A DNA stretch of 64,000 nucleotides from Chitinophaga pinensis DSM 2588 (GTDB lineage: Bacteria; Bacteroidota; Bacteroidia; Chitinophagales; Chitinophagaceae). Below are positions 25,718 to 33,764 of this stretch, one piece after another; within the stretch, counting starts at the first letter, position 1, and every line of letters begins with the position of its first letter. The position numbers and the translations under genes were made by a program. The notes under the pieces are model-generated. The model had not been told where the DNA came from, did not search any database, and was given only the letters and a program-made list of their open reading frames with translations. The stretch spans positions 4,086,001-4,150,000 of the forward strand of contig NC_013132.1 in NCBI RefSeq assembly GCF_000024005.1, in the 5' to 3' direction.

Positions 25718-25810
25718 TTAATGACCTGATTACAGATAGCAGAAAATAGCATCAAGGTGCTAACAGCCATTACAGCTGACCCCATGTGCTATCCGTAATC
25801 AGGCATTAAC
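25718..25810. repeat. Cloverleaf-like inverted-repeat element
   Basis: A long outer stem (25718-25741 with 25787-25810, about 23 pairs with one extra base on the left and one mismatch) encloses two small hairpins, TAGCA-tcaagg-TGCTA (25747-25762) and CAGC-cattaca-GCTG. It fills the spacer between the lipoprotein and the next gene. Not a tRNA: no anticodon or T-loop pattern. Confidence 0.6.
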
Positions 25811-25860
25811 GACAACAACCATTGTAATATTTAATCATATTAATCAATAGCTGAAAAACC

Positions 25861-26385
25861 ATGGATTGCGATACAGAAAACTTAATTTGGGGCCTCACCG
25901 GATTCGCTGCCGGCGCTTTGCTGGTACGCATATTCACCATTTATTTTGGCCGTTTCTTTAAACTCCGGGGCAAAGTCAGACTACAGGAAAAACGACTGAT
26001 CCTGTATGGATATGACACCCGCTATTCCATCATCCGCACGGGCTATACAATTGCCAGGGCGGAAATTAACCTCAAATTTTACAACAATTCCGCCGCTACA
26101 AAAGCGGTCACTGATATCGCTATCTCAGGAAGATTCAGTCTGACGAAATTTATGATCAAATTCGAAGGTAACCCGCTTCAACCCGGCTTTAATGTAGAAG
26201 GAAAGAAGACCGTCGAACGCCGTTATTCCGGTCTGGTCATTCCCGGAACAAAAGTTAATCTGCTAAAACAGGAGGACTTTAATGTTATTGTGTATTATAA
26301 GGTTGGAGATCGTACCTATCAGGAGACGTTTACTCCGGAAGAGCTGGAAGTAAAGGATCTGCAAATGGGAACTGTGTTGAATTAA
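25861..26385 (+). CDS. Membrane-anchored protein of unknown function
   Basis: A 174-residue protein with one N-terminal membrane segment (LIWGLTGFAAGALLVRIFTIYF, about 8-30). A soluble domain follows that is probably beta-rich (YSIIRTGYTIARAEINLKFYNN, VIVYYKVGDRTYQETFTPEEL). No motif I can name. It lies downstream of the cloverleaf element and upstream of the purine-rich tandem array; its last codons abut that array. Confidence 0.65.
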   Translation: MDCDTENLIWGLTGFAAGALLVRIFTIYFGRFFKLRGKVRLQEKRLILYGYDTRYSIIRTGYTIARAEINLKFYNNSAATKAVTDIAISGRFSLTKFMIKFEGNPLQPGFNVEGKKTVERRYSGLVIPGTKVNLLKQEDFNVIVYYKVGDRTYQETFTPEELEVKDLQMGTVLN

Positions 26386-26389
26386 GAGG

Positions 26390-26910
26390 AAGGAATGGGA
26401 GAAGAGGTAGGAGGGAATAGAGGATTGACAGTGGAATGGTGAGGAAAGAGAATGAATAACAAGTGAATACAGCAATAGAAGACGAACGGCATAAACGAAG
26501 TAGAAATAGACGGATATAAAGGGTAAGTAGTGAAATAAAGAGATAGAGGTAAAGTAGCAAATGTGAATACAGGAGTAGGAGAAGGAACGGCGTGAACGAA
26601 GCCGGAACAGACGTAAACAAAGGTAGGTAGTGAAGTGTAGACGGAAGAGAATGAATAGCACGTGAATAAGGGAATAGGAGACAAATCGGGTGAACCATGT
26701 AAAAACATAAGAAAACAACGGATAATAGACAAATATGTAGAATAGGGCAGAATACTAGCAAACAACGGATTTGCAGCGGAATAAGATAATATAGAATGGA
26801 CGAGAAGGAGTAAAGAATTACAGATGAATAAAGGTGATAAAGAATGAATAGCAAATGAATAAAAGAATAAAGTAATAAAGGAATTGCAGATAGTTAGAGA
26901 ATGAACAGAG
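26390..26910. repeat. Degenerate ~100-bp tandem array, purine-rich on plus strand
   Basis: Landmarks GAATGAATA or close variants recur at about 26451, 26549, 26649, 26749 and 26842, i.e. every 93-100 bp. AACGGC(A/G)T(A/G)AACGAAG recurs at 26485 and 26586. The plus strand is very rich in A and G throughout. Confidence 0.6.
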
Positions 26911-26989
26911 CAGGAATAGCAAGGTGTAAGGATATATACGCAGCACATTGATAAAGCCCCCATTAAGCCCCCAGTAAGACATGTTCAGC

Positions 26990-27143
26990 GGCAGGTTTCA
27001 GGAGGAGATCCCGGGCCTTAGCTCTTGAAGTATGCCAACACGTTGTCCGAAGAATCATCCATTCCCAACGCTCAACACGACCGACCACGCCCCATAGCGA
27101 TAACTTCAAAGAACGTCAGTCCGGGATCCCTGCTGAAACCGCA
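26990..27143. repeat. REPIN-like element: two inverted REP-like arms
   Basis: The left arm (26990-27040) carries GGGC-CTTA-GCTC. The right arm (27086-27143), read on the other strand, carries GGAC-TGAC-GTTC. Both contain GGTTTCAG...GATCCCGG, and the right arm ends in CTATGGGGCG like the solo copy at 5149-5202. Confidence 0.65.
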
Positions 27144-27145
27144 CG

Positions 27146-27258
27146 CAACACCTGCCCGCAACAGTCATATACAATACCTCTGCATATACAACACCCACCC
27201 GCAACAGCCATATACAAAACCTATATGCAACCACCCACCCGCAACCCCAATAAGCAAC
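27146..27258. repeat. 43-bp tandem repeat, 2.6 copies
   Basis: Units begin CAACACCTGCCCGCAACAG at 27146, CAACACCCACCCGCAACAG at 27189, and CCACCCACCCGCAACC at 27231. Each continues with a CATATACAA-type segment. Non-coding. Confidence 0.7.
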
Positions 27259-27301
27259 ATCACCCCCCCAATTAATAAACTCAACAATTACCGCGAATCA
27301 A

Positions 27302-27335
27302 TAAAAAAAGCCGGACGGCTCAACACCATCCGGCT
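27302..27335 (-). terminator. Terminator of the DUF937-BON-SH3 operon
   Basis: A 10-bp stem (AGCCGGACGG with CCATCCGGCT, one mismatch) followed leftward by TTTTTTTAT, 21 bases after the SH3-gene stop. Confidence 0.85.
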
Positions 27336-27355
27336 AAAAAGATAAAAATGACCAA

Positions 27356-27778
27356 CTACTCAACCGGCCGCAGATACTGCGCATGCGCATATCCTTCCTC
27401 GCCGTCTTTCGTTCTGATCAACCACCATTGATCACTATGCTTACTCACCAATGACACAATCTCTTTATGCCCGGCTTTCCCGATAATCGGCTGATCCGTT
27501 CCCGGGCCTTTCCGCACATTCAGATTAGACGATTGCGTCACGACTTCCAGCTTCGCACCTTCCACCGCGGTTGCTACTTTGATATCCATTACGACATCAC
27601 CTGTAAGAAAATTCGGATCAATCTTCCCATAAATATTCCAGAGATTGTCCTTTACTGCACCACTCGGCGCTTCGCCACTGATATGCAGTACGCCATCCGT
27701 TTCATTCACCTGAAGATTGTCAGTGCCGGATGATCTGGCAGTATCTATCAGTTCTTTGTATTTGTCCTGTAATGACAT
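27356..27778 (-). CDS. SH3-domain protein with BON-like N-terminus
   Basis: 140 residues. Residues 1-70 (TDNLQVNETDGVLHISGEAPSGAVKDNLWNIYGKIDPNF) resemble a BON fold. Residues 78-138 are a bacterial SH3 domain (SSNLNVRKGPGTDQPIIGKAG, QWWLIRTKDGEEGYAHAQYLRPV), usually a cell-wall or peptide-binding module. No signal peptide is visible, which is odd for an SH3b protein. It is third in a leftward run after DUF937 and BON genes, only 20 bp after the BON lipoprotein gene. Confidence 0.8.
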   Translation of the reverse strand: MSLQDKYKELIDTARSSGTDNLQVNETDGVLHISGEAPSGAVKDNLWNIYGKIDPNFLTGDVVMDIKVATAVEGAKLEVVTQSSNLNVRKGPGTDQPIIGKAGHKEIVSLVSKHSDQWWLIRTKDGEEGYAHAQYLRPVE

Positions 27779-27798
27779 AAAACAATGAATTTAGAAGG

Positions 27799-28305
27799 TT
27801 ATTTTACTTTCAGACCAGAAGCATCTACTTTCTTCGGATGCAGACCATCAAGCGCCTGTTTCAGCGTTTTCCATTTGGCAGCAGACAATTCACCGGTAAC
27901 CGTCACAACGCCGGCGTCTACTTTTACATCCACGCCAGGGAAGTCTTTGGTGATATCAGTTACCCCTGTACGAAGTGCGTCATCAGCAGCATTTACTGGT
28001 GCAGCGGTTGTATCCACAACAGGTGCCGGTGGAGCAGGAGGAGTAACCATGATGTTATTCGTAATGCTTTTAACACCTTCTACTGCCGCTACTTTAGTTT
28101 CTACAGCAGTTCTGGCTGCATCGTCAGGTACATTACCCGCCAGGGTTACAACACCTTCTTTTACGTCAGCCGTAACTTCAGGCATACCACTGAGTTGTTC
28201 AGTTACTTTAGCCTGGATCTGCGTATCGGAAGGTTTGCCTTTACAAGCTACCATGAAAGCCAGTGCCAGGCAAAGGAACGCAATGCTCAATTGTTTGTTT
28301 CTCAT
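27799..28305 (-). CDS. Lipoprotein with two BON domains
   Basis: 168 residues. Lipobox AFMVAC (Cys21). The first BON domain, about 28-88, has VTADVKEGVVTLAGNVPDDAARTAVETKVAAVEGVKSI. A Pro/Ala linker (PPAPPAPVVDTTAAPV) follows. The second, about 108-165, has VDVKVDAGVVTVTGELSAAKWKTLKQAL. BON domains bind phospholipid at the envelope; OsmY is the familiar example. It lies between the DUF937 gene and the SH3 gene, all leftward, so the three probably act together at the envelope. Confidence 0.88.
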   Translation of the reverse strand: MRNKQLSIAFLCLALAFMVACKGKPSDTQIQAKVTEQLSGMPEVTADVKEGVVTLAGNVPDDAARTAVETKVAAVEGVKSITNNIMVTPPAPPAPVVDTTAAPVNAADDALRTGVTDITKDFPGVDVKVDAGVVTVTGELSAAKWKTLKQALDGLHPKKVDASGLKVK

Positions 28306-28346
28306 AATTATAGATTGGAATGGTTAAAAATTTTCGGGGAGTATGT

Positions 28347-28871
28347 TTATCTGAACATTTTAGTCAGATCGTTGAGGTCAACATCACCGTCGCCGTCTTT
28401 ATCAAGACCGAATTTGCCACCGATGTTGTTGATGGTATTCTGGATGTTGCCGCCGCCGAGGTTGCCGAGGCCACCCGCCAGATTACCACCACCCAGGGAA
28501 GACAGAATGTCCTGGATATTAAAGCCGTTACCAGCGCCGCCGCCCTGCTGACCACCTTTCATAGCATTCAATACTGTTGGAATCAGTACTGCAGCGATAC
28601 TGGCGGCAGTAGAACCATTAATACCGAATTTCTCCATGATATTGCCGGCGAAGTTCTGCTGGATATTCTGTGTTACCGGATGATCAGCTGATTCCAGTGC
28701 CTCATTTACCTGTTGTGTTTCGCCGTTGGCTTGCAGTTGGCTGAAGGTGGAGAGGATCGTGTTCTGCGCCTCTGCGATCACGCCATCATTGTGCTCATTA
28801 GGCACTTCCGGATTGTTGATGACAGATTGCAGACCACTTTGCTGGATCAGTTGCGTTAATTGTTCTAACAT
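28347..28871 (-). CDS. DUF937 protein ending in a calcium-loop motif
   Basis: 174 residues. The N-terminal two thirds match DUF937 (LTQLIQQSGLQSVINNPEVPNEHN, NFAGNIMEKFGINGSTAASIAAVLIPTVLNAM). A Gly/Asn-rich linker (GGGNLAGGLGNLGGGN) follows, and the C-terminus is DKDGDGDVDLNDLTKMF, an EF-hand/dockerin-like calcium loop (D-x-D-x-D-x-D). The role of DUF937 is unknown. First gene of the operon with BON and SH3 genes; a TACCTTTG box lies 30 bases before its ATG. Confidence 0.85.
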   Translation of the reverse strand: MLEQLTQLIQQSGLQSVINNPEVPNEHNDGVIAEAQNTILSTFSQLQANGETQQVNEALESADHPVTQNIQQNFAGNIMEKFGINGSTAASIAAVLIPTVLNAMKGGQQGGGAGNGFNIQDILSSLGGGNLAGGLGNLGGGNIQNTINNIGGKFGLDKDGDGDVDLNDLTKMFR

Positions 28872-28900
28872 AAAAGCGTTTTATAAGATAAATAAGATGA

Positions 28901-28908
28901 CAAAGGTA
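28901..28908 (-). promoter_or_regulatory. -7 promoter box TACCTTTG for the DUF937 operon
   Basis: Read on the minus strand, 30 bases before the ATG at 28869-28871. Matches TAnnTTTG exactly. Confidence 0.6.
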
Positions 28909-29445
28909 TGGAACCTTATAACAATCTTATCTATAGGTTGGTTCATAACAAATATGTTACCAGAAAAATGATGATAATTAACTGTAGTAATAAGGGACAG
29001 GGGGGGTGCGGAGAAGTAATCATCGGGAGTGTATGGTAGTTTGCTTTGGGCAGATCGTATAATCTGCATGTCAGGATTTTTATTGAAGACTGTTACAATA
29101 GAAAAGACTTCCACACCCTGTTGCTAATTGGAGCCATTAACCAGTTGCTTTGGAAGCTATATACTTTGATAAGTATCCGGCGTACGGACATATGTCCAGA
29201 TTCTTCTTATCTGGTAAAGATGCGCGACAATCTTTAACGTGAAACGTAAGGAGTAATATTTTAGACGCTGCTGCTTCATTCATCATGCCATAACTGCTGT
29301 ATGATAAACCGGTAACTTCTCGTTCTTTAGAAGAATCATATGAATAGATCCCGGCGAGAATTGTTCACCTTAATAAGCATCCGGAATGGCAGATGTCAGG
29401 GGTAGGTAATAGCAACGTATGTTGCTTAGATAAACACTTACTGCC

Positions 29446-29494
29446 GCATATAAATAAAAAGCGGGCTGTATCATTTATCTGACACGGCCCGCTT
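29446..29494 (-). terminator. Terminator of the suf operon
   Basis: A 15-bp stem (29459-29473 with 29480-29494, two G-U type pairs) followed leftward by TTTTTATTTAT, 19 bases after the SufT stop. Confidence 0.88.
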
Positions 29495-29512
29495 ATACTG
29501 AGGGTGGTTGTT

Positions 29513-29830
29513 CTACATGAAGCCCAGTTCTAATCTGGCTTCTTCACTCATCATTTCTTTGTTCCATGGTGGATCAAAAGTGAGTGTTACATCTACATCG
29601 GATACGCCGTCTATATCTCTTACTTTTTCGTCTACCTCACGGATGATATCGCCTGCCACAGGACAACCCGGAGCAGTCAGTGTCATCGTGATGCCGATGC
29701 GGTTATTCTCGCCTATTCTGATTTCATAGACAAGACCCAGCTCTAATATATTCACCGGAATTTCCGGGTCATATACTGTGCGCAGTACCTCTTCAATCCT
29801 ATCGCGTAAGGTCATTGTATTTTCGCTCAT
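29513..29830 (-). CDS. sufT: SufT-like DUF59/MIP18 Fe-S assembly factor
   Basis: A 105-residue DUF59 protein. It has the family motifs TVYDPEIPVNILELGLVY (about 18-35) and LTAPGCPVAG with the conserved Cys56, and ends NKEMMSEEARLELGFM. SufT helps mature certain Fe-S proteins. It is the last gene of the suf operon and overlaps sufE by four bases, so translation is coupled. Length and motifs are complete. Confidence 0.92.
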   Translation of the reverse strand: MSENTMTLRDRIEEVLRTVYDPEIPVNILELGLVYEIRIGENNRIGITMTLTAPGCPVAGDIIREVDEKVRDIDGVSDVDVTLTFDPPWNKEMMSEEARLELGFM

Positions 29831-30273
29831 AGTTCTGTGCCGTTTTTTTGTGATTGAGATTTTGCCTCGTAGGCAACTGCATATAACTTAATCTGTTTGA
29901 GCATACTCAGTAGTCCGTTAGAACGGGTAGGGGAGAGATGATTACTCAAACCGATAGCGTCTATAAAGAATATTTCAGATTCTGCGATCTCTTTAGGCGT
30001 GTGACCGGAAAATACGGTTACCATCAGACTAACCAGTCCTTTGGTAATCACGGCGTCACTGTCTGCTGTAAAGACCAGTTTACCGTCCTGCATTTCCGTA
30101 TGCAGCCATACCTGCGACTGACAACCTTTGATCAGGTGATCAGGCGTTTTATATTTTTCGTCTATCAGCGGCAGTTCCTTGCCCAGTTGAATAATATGCT
30201 CGTATTTATCCATCCAGTTCTCCATAAAGGAGAAGTCTGATATAAGTTCGTCCTGTTGTTCTTTGATAGTCAT
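29827..30273 (-). CDS. sufE: SufE sulfur acceptor
   Basis: A 148-residue SufE-family protein. The acceptor Cys51 sits in IKGCQSQVWL, which takes persulfide sulfur from SufS Cys373 and passes it to the SufBCD scaffold. Other family features, such as AESEIFFIDAIGLSNHLSPTRSNGL, are intact. It follows sufS by seven bases and overlaps sufT. Confidence 0.94.
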   Translation of the reverse strand: MTIKEQQDELISDFSFMENWMDKYEHIIQLGKELPLIDEKYKTPDHLIKGCQSQVWLHTEMQDGKLVFTADSDAVITKGLVSLMVTVFSGHTPKEIAESEIFFIDAIGLSNHLSPTRSNGLLSMLKQIKLYAVAYEAKSQSQKNGTEL

Positions 30274-30280
30274 AATCCTG

Positions 30281-31528
30281 TTATCTTAACATAGAGACAG
30301 CCTTTTTAATGCCTGCCACTAATCTGTCTATATCTTCAAAGGTAGTATACACTGCGAATGATGCGCGCACGGTGCCTGGAATACAGAAGAAATCCATGAC
30401 AGGTTCAGCGCAATGGTGTCCGGTACGGATAGCGATACCCTGTTTATCCAGCAGTTCGCCGAGATCGTAGGGGTGGATATCGTATACCAGGAAGGAAACG
30501 GCGCCGGAACGGTGTTTCGGATTACCGATAAAGCGGATGCCTTCAATCTGTTGCAGCTGCTGTACGGCATACTCCACCAGTTGTTCTTCCCATGCCTGTA
30601 TATTTTCAACACCTATCTGTTGTACATATTGTACTGCTGTTCCCAATGCGATCGCTCCGCTGATATCCGGCGTACCTGCTTCAAATTTGTAAGGCAGTAC
30701 ATTATAGATTGTTTTAGCGAAGGTCACGGTTTTGATCATATCTCCACCACCCTGGTAAGGCGGGAGGCGGTCCAGCCATTCTTCCTTGCCATAGAGTACA
30801 CCGGTACCGGTAGGACCGTAGATCTTATGACCGGAGAATACGAGGAAATCAACATCCAGCTCCTGCACATCTACCGGCATATGCTGTACTGCCTGTGCTG
30901 CATCGAGCAGAACAGGAATGTTACGGGCATGTGCCTGGGCAATAATGTCGCGTATGGGATTAACGGTGCCGAGGGAGTTGGAAACGTATGTAACAGCGAT
31001 GATTTTTACTTTGTCGGTCAGCAATGCGCTGAATTCGTCCATGAGCAGTTCTCCTTTTTCATCCATCGGGATGATTTTCAGTTCTGCGCCACGGTCTTCA
31101 CACATCATCTGCCAGGGAACGATATTGGAGTGATGTTCCATCGCGGATGTCAGTACCACGTCGCCTGGTTTGATTTCGCCACGGCCGAAGGCGTAAGCGA
31201 TCAGGTTGATACCGTCGGTAGTACCTTTGGTAAAGATCACTTCTTCGGATTTGCGGGCGTTGATGAAGGAAGCAATGATTTTACGGGAGTTCTCGTAAGC
31301 ATTGGTTGCTTCCTGGCTCAGGTGGTGTACACCACGGTGTACGTTACTGTTGATGCGGGTGTAGTATTCTATCAGCGTATCCAGTACAACCTGCGGTTTC
31401 TGGGTAGTGGCCGCATTATCAAGATATACAAGCGGTTGGCCGTATACTTTTTCCTGTAACAGCGGGAAGTCCTTTCTGATCTTTTCTACATCTAGTGCCG
31501 GAACAGTGATGTCTGGTACGTGTTGCAT
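30281..31528 (-). CDS. sufS: SufS cysteine desulfurase
   Basis: A 415-residue PLP enzyme of the SufS/group II type. The PLP lysine is Lys235 in SGHKIYGPTG, and the catalytic Cys373 is in IRTGHHCAEP, on the short loop typical of SufS rather than IscS. The entry motif YLDNAATTQKP is at 35-45. It removes sulfur from cysteine to give alanine, forming a persulfide for SufE. It lies in the suf run between sufD (95 bp upstream) and sufE. Confidence 0.95.
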   Translation of the reverse strand: MQHVPDITVPALDVEKIRKDFPLLQEKVYGQPLVYLDNAATTQKPQVVLDTLIEYYTRINSNVHRGVHHLSQEATNAYENSRKIIASFINARKSEEVIFTKGTTDGINLIAYAFGRGEIKPGDVVLTSAMEHHSNIVPWQMMCEDRGAELKIIPMDEKGELLMDEFSALLTDKVKIIAVTYVSNSLGTVNPIRDIIAQAHARNIPVLLDAAQAVQHMPVDVQELDVDFLVFSGHKIYGPTGTGVLYGKEEWLDRLPPYQGGGDMIKTVTFAKTIYNVLPYKFEAGTPDISGAIALGTAVQYVQQIGVENIQAWEEQLVEYAVQQLQQIEGIRFIGNPKHRSGAVSFLVYDIHPYDLGELLDKQGIAIRTGHHCAEPVMDFFCIPGTVRASFAVYTTFEDIDRLVAGIKKAVSMLR

Positions 31529-31623
31529 AATACTCTATAATTTATCGTTCTTCTCTGAAGCATCAGAGGTCATCCGGGATGAACCTGGATGACCTCGTGC
31601 AAAGATCGGAATTTCTGATCGAA

Positions 31624-32943
31624 TTAGTTATTGATAGCGCCGGCTACATACTGGCGGATCTTTTCTGCGAGGAAATCCTGTAATGCCGGTATGTGTACCT
31701 GATCGGTAATGTCAAATGCAAATGCATTCACCAGCAGTGACTTGGCGGCTTCTTCACCAATACCACGGGAACGCAGGTAGAAGAGCGATTCTTCGCTGAA
31801 GCGTCCTACGGTAAAACCGTGGCTGCACTTCACATCATCTGCATATATTTCCAGCTGTGGCTGAGAGTTGATGTTGGCCTTTTCGCTCATCAGCAGGTTG
31901 TTGTTCTGCTGGAAAGCGTTTGTTTTCTGCGCATCCTGGTGTACGTGGATTTTGCCGGTGAATACACCGTTAGCGTCGTCCAGCAGTACGCCTTTATACA
32001 GCTCATTACTGTTACAGTTTGGTACCAGGTGGTCCACGAAGGTGTGGTTATCCACGTGCTGGCTGCCTGTAGCAAGGTAAAGGCCGTGCAGATTGGTTTC
32101 CGTATTGCTGCCTGTCAGCGCTACGCTGAGGTTGTTACGGGTCAGTTCTGCGGAAGGCAGGGTGAAATTGAAGTGATGATAACGGCTATCAGCTTTCTGG
32201 GTAGCAGAAGTATGATAGATGTGGCGGCTGTTTTTGATGGTGCTCTGGATGTTGTAGTGCCAGAGTTCCGCATTTTCTTCCAGTACCACTTCTGTTACTG
32301 CGTTTACGAAAGCGATGGCGGAGTCATTGAGACCTACAGCGCTTTCGATGATTTCCAGGGTAGCGCTTTTATGCAGCACCACCAGGTGGCGTGGCTGAAT
32401 AAAGGCGTTAGCAGAAGCTGTATATACGTGAATGATCTGTAAAGGTTTGTCAAGCGTTGCATTAACACCTGCCTCGATAAAGAGACCGTCGGCAAACAGT
32501 GCAGCATTCAGTGCAGCGAATGGCTGTGACTGAAGATGGGGGTGTTTGTCAAACCATGCCTGCAGCTGTGTATTACCGGCTGCATCGCTCAGTTTGGAAA
32601 CGGTGATTTTACCACCAGCTGGCAGTTCGGAAAGATCCGCCTGCAGACGTCCGTTCACCAGTACAACGCGGTAGCTGTCCAGTTGAGGGATGTTGGCAGC
32701 TTTCAGCTGATCAGGTGTTACAGTCACCTGTTCTTCCTGTGCCAGGGTGAAAGCATCTTTCAGGAAGCGCTGTACGTTGGTATAGCGCCACTCTTCTGTT
32801 TTAATGGTAGGCAGACCCAGTTCCTTGAAGCGGCTGAAAGCCAGCTTACGTGCAGGCATGATTGCGTTGTCCGCATCCACTTTCTGCTCAGGTCCGGGTA
32901 CCCCATTGGATATAAATTCGTAGAATGATTTATCGCTCGTCAT
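31624..32943 (-). CDS. sufD: SufD, Fe-S scaffold subunit
   Basis: 439 residues. The second half is the SufB/SufD beta-helix (FVDHLVPNCNSNELYKGVLLDDANGVFTGKIHVHQDAQKTNAFQQNNNLLM, then KANINSQPQLEIYADDVKCSHGFTVG). It has the conserved KCSHG motif. The N-terminal portion is helical and less conserved, as usual in SufD. It pairs with SufB and SufC2 in the SufBC2D scaffold that builds the nascent cluster. It starts 13 bp after sufC. Confidence 0.95.
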   Translation of the reverse strand: MTSDKSFYEFISNGVPGPEQKVDADNAIMPARKLAFSRFKELGLPTIKTEEWRYTNVQRFLKDAFTLAQEEQVTVTPDQLKAANIPQLDSYRVVLVNGRLQADLSELPAGGKITVSKLSDAAGNTQLQAWFDKHPHLQSQPFAALNAALFADGLFIEAGVNATLDKPLQIIHVYTASANAFIQPRHLVVLHKSATLEIIESAVGLNDSAIAFVNAVTEVVLEENAELWHYNIQSTIKNSRHIYHTSATQKADSRYHHFNFTLPSAELTRNNLSVALTGSNTETNLHGLYLATGSQHVDNHTFVDHLVPNCNSNELYKGVLLDDANGVFTGKIHVHQDAQKTNAFQQNNNLLMSEKANINSQPQLEIYADDVKCSHGFTVGRFSEESLFYLRSRGIGEEAAKSLLVNAFAFDITDQVHIPALQDFLAEKIRQYVAGAINN

Positions 32944-32956
32944 GGTTCTTTTTGCG

Positions 32957-33721
32957 TTATACAGATTCTTTCTGGTGTACCTCTTCCTTCAGCCAGTCGT
33001 AGCCTTTCTCTTCCAGTTCCAGCGCCAGTTCTTTGGTGCCGGTCTTTACGATCTGACCATTGTACAGTACGTGTACGAAGTCAGGCACGATGTATTCCAG
33101 CAAACGCTGGTAGTGGGTAATAACCATAAAAGCCTTATCTGCACTGCGCAGTTTATTAACGCCGGCTGCAACGATACGCAGTGCGTCAATATCCAGGCCG
33201 GAATCAGTTTCATCCAGGATCGCTAATTTCGGGTCGAGCATAGCCAGCTGGAATACTTCATTCCTTTTTTTCTCACCGCCGGAGAAACCTTCATTCAGAG
33301 AGCGGTTCATCAGGTTGGCGTTAAAATCTACCAGTTGCTGTTTTTCTTTGGTCAGCTTCAGGAATTCTTTGGATTCCAGCGGAGGCAGATTGTGGTAAGT
33401 CCTGATCTCATTCAAGGCCGTCTTGAGGAAGTGCAGGTTAGATACGCCTGGGATCTCAACCGGGTACTGGAATGCCAGGAACAGGCCTTCACGTGCACGG
33501 TCTTCCGGAGACAGATCCAGCAGGTTTTTACCTTCGAAGATCACTTCGCCTTCTGTCACAGTATAATTTTCACGACCCGCTAACACAGAAGACAATGAGC
33601 TCTTTCCTGAGCCGTTAGGGCCCATGATGGCGTGCATTTCACCTTTCCTGATTTCCAGGTTGATGCCTTTCAGGATCTTTTTACCGTCTACTTCTGCGTG
33701 CAGATTTTTAATCGTCAGCAT
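32957..33721 (-). CDS. sufC: SufC ATPase
   Basis: A 254-residue ABC-type ATPase. Walker A GPNGSGKSS at 34-42, the signature FSGGE at 146-150 followed by KKRNE as in SufC, and Walker B LAILDE at 166-171. SufC binds SufB and SufD in the scaffold complex and its ATP cycle drives the conformational change needed for cluster assembly. It has no membrane partner, as expected. Confidence 0.96.
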   Translation of the reverse strand: MLTIKNLHAEVDGKKILKGINLEIRKGEMHAIMGPNGSGKSSLSSVLAGRENYTVTEGEVIFEGKNLLDLSPEDRAREGLFLAFQYPVEIPGVSNLHFLKTALNEIRTYHNLPPLESKEFLKLTKEKQQLVDFNANLMNRSLNEGFSGGEKKRNEVFQLAMLDPKLAILDETDSGLDIDALRIVAAGVNKLRSADKAFMVITHYQRLLEYIVPDFVHVLYNGQIVKTGTKELALELEEKGYDWLKEEVHQKESV

Positions 33722-33764
33722 GATTGTATGTTTCTCTGTTGTTTTTGCTTTGAAAATGTTTTTA

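Larger units (their letters stand above)
26386..27355. other. 970-bp gene-free block made of repeats
   Basis: It contains, in order, a purine-rich tandem array (26390-26910), a REPIN-like element (26990-27143), a 43-bp tandem repeat (27146-27258) and a leftward terminator (27302-27335). Frames that stay open on the minus strand reflect the lack of stop codons in pyrimidine-rich sequence. Confidence 0.75.
28872..29512. other. 641-bp region without a convincing gene
   Basis: Holds the DUF937 operon promoter on its left edge and the suf terminator on its right edge. Two loosely similar stretches (ATAAGTATCCGG...CATATGTC near 29170 and ATAAGCATCCGG...GATGTCAGG near 29375) may be remnants of a repeat. 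Short frames here show no protein character. Confidence 0.55.

Noticed and set aside
25718..25810. Integron attC site
   Set aside because: The outer stem ends do not match the RYYYAAC/GTTRRRY boxes, and there is no integrase or cassette array.
25718..25810. tRNA gene
   Set aside because: No acceptor-CCA context, T-loop or anticodon stem with the right spacing is present.
26263..26963. Three overlapping minus-strand frames of 150-190 codons
   Set aside because: They stay open only because the strand is pyrimidine-rich and lacks stop codons. The predicted peptides are Leu/Ser/Phe/Tyr-rich low-complexity sequence in three frames at once, and a tandem array explains the bases.
28881..29237. Small frames in both strands of the 28.9-29.2 kb spacer
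   Set aside because: Composition is not protein-like, and there is no promoter or partner gene support.
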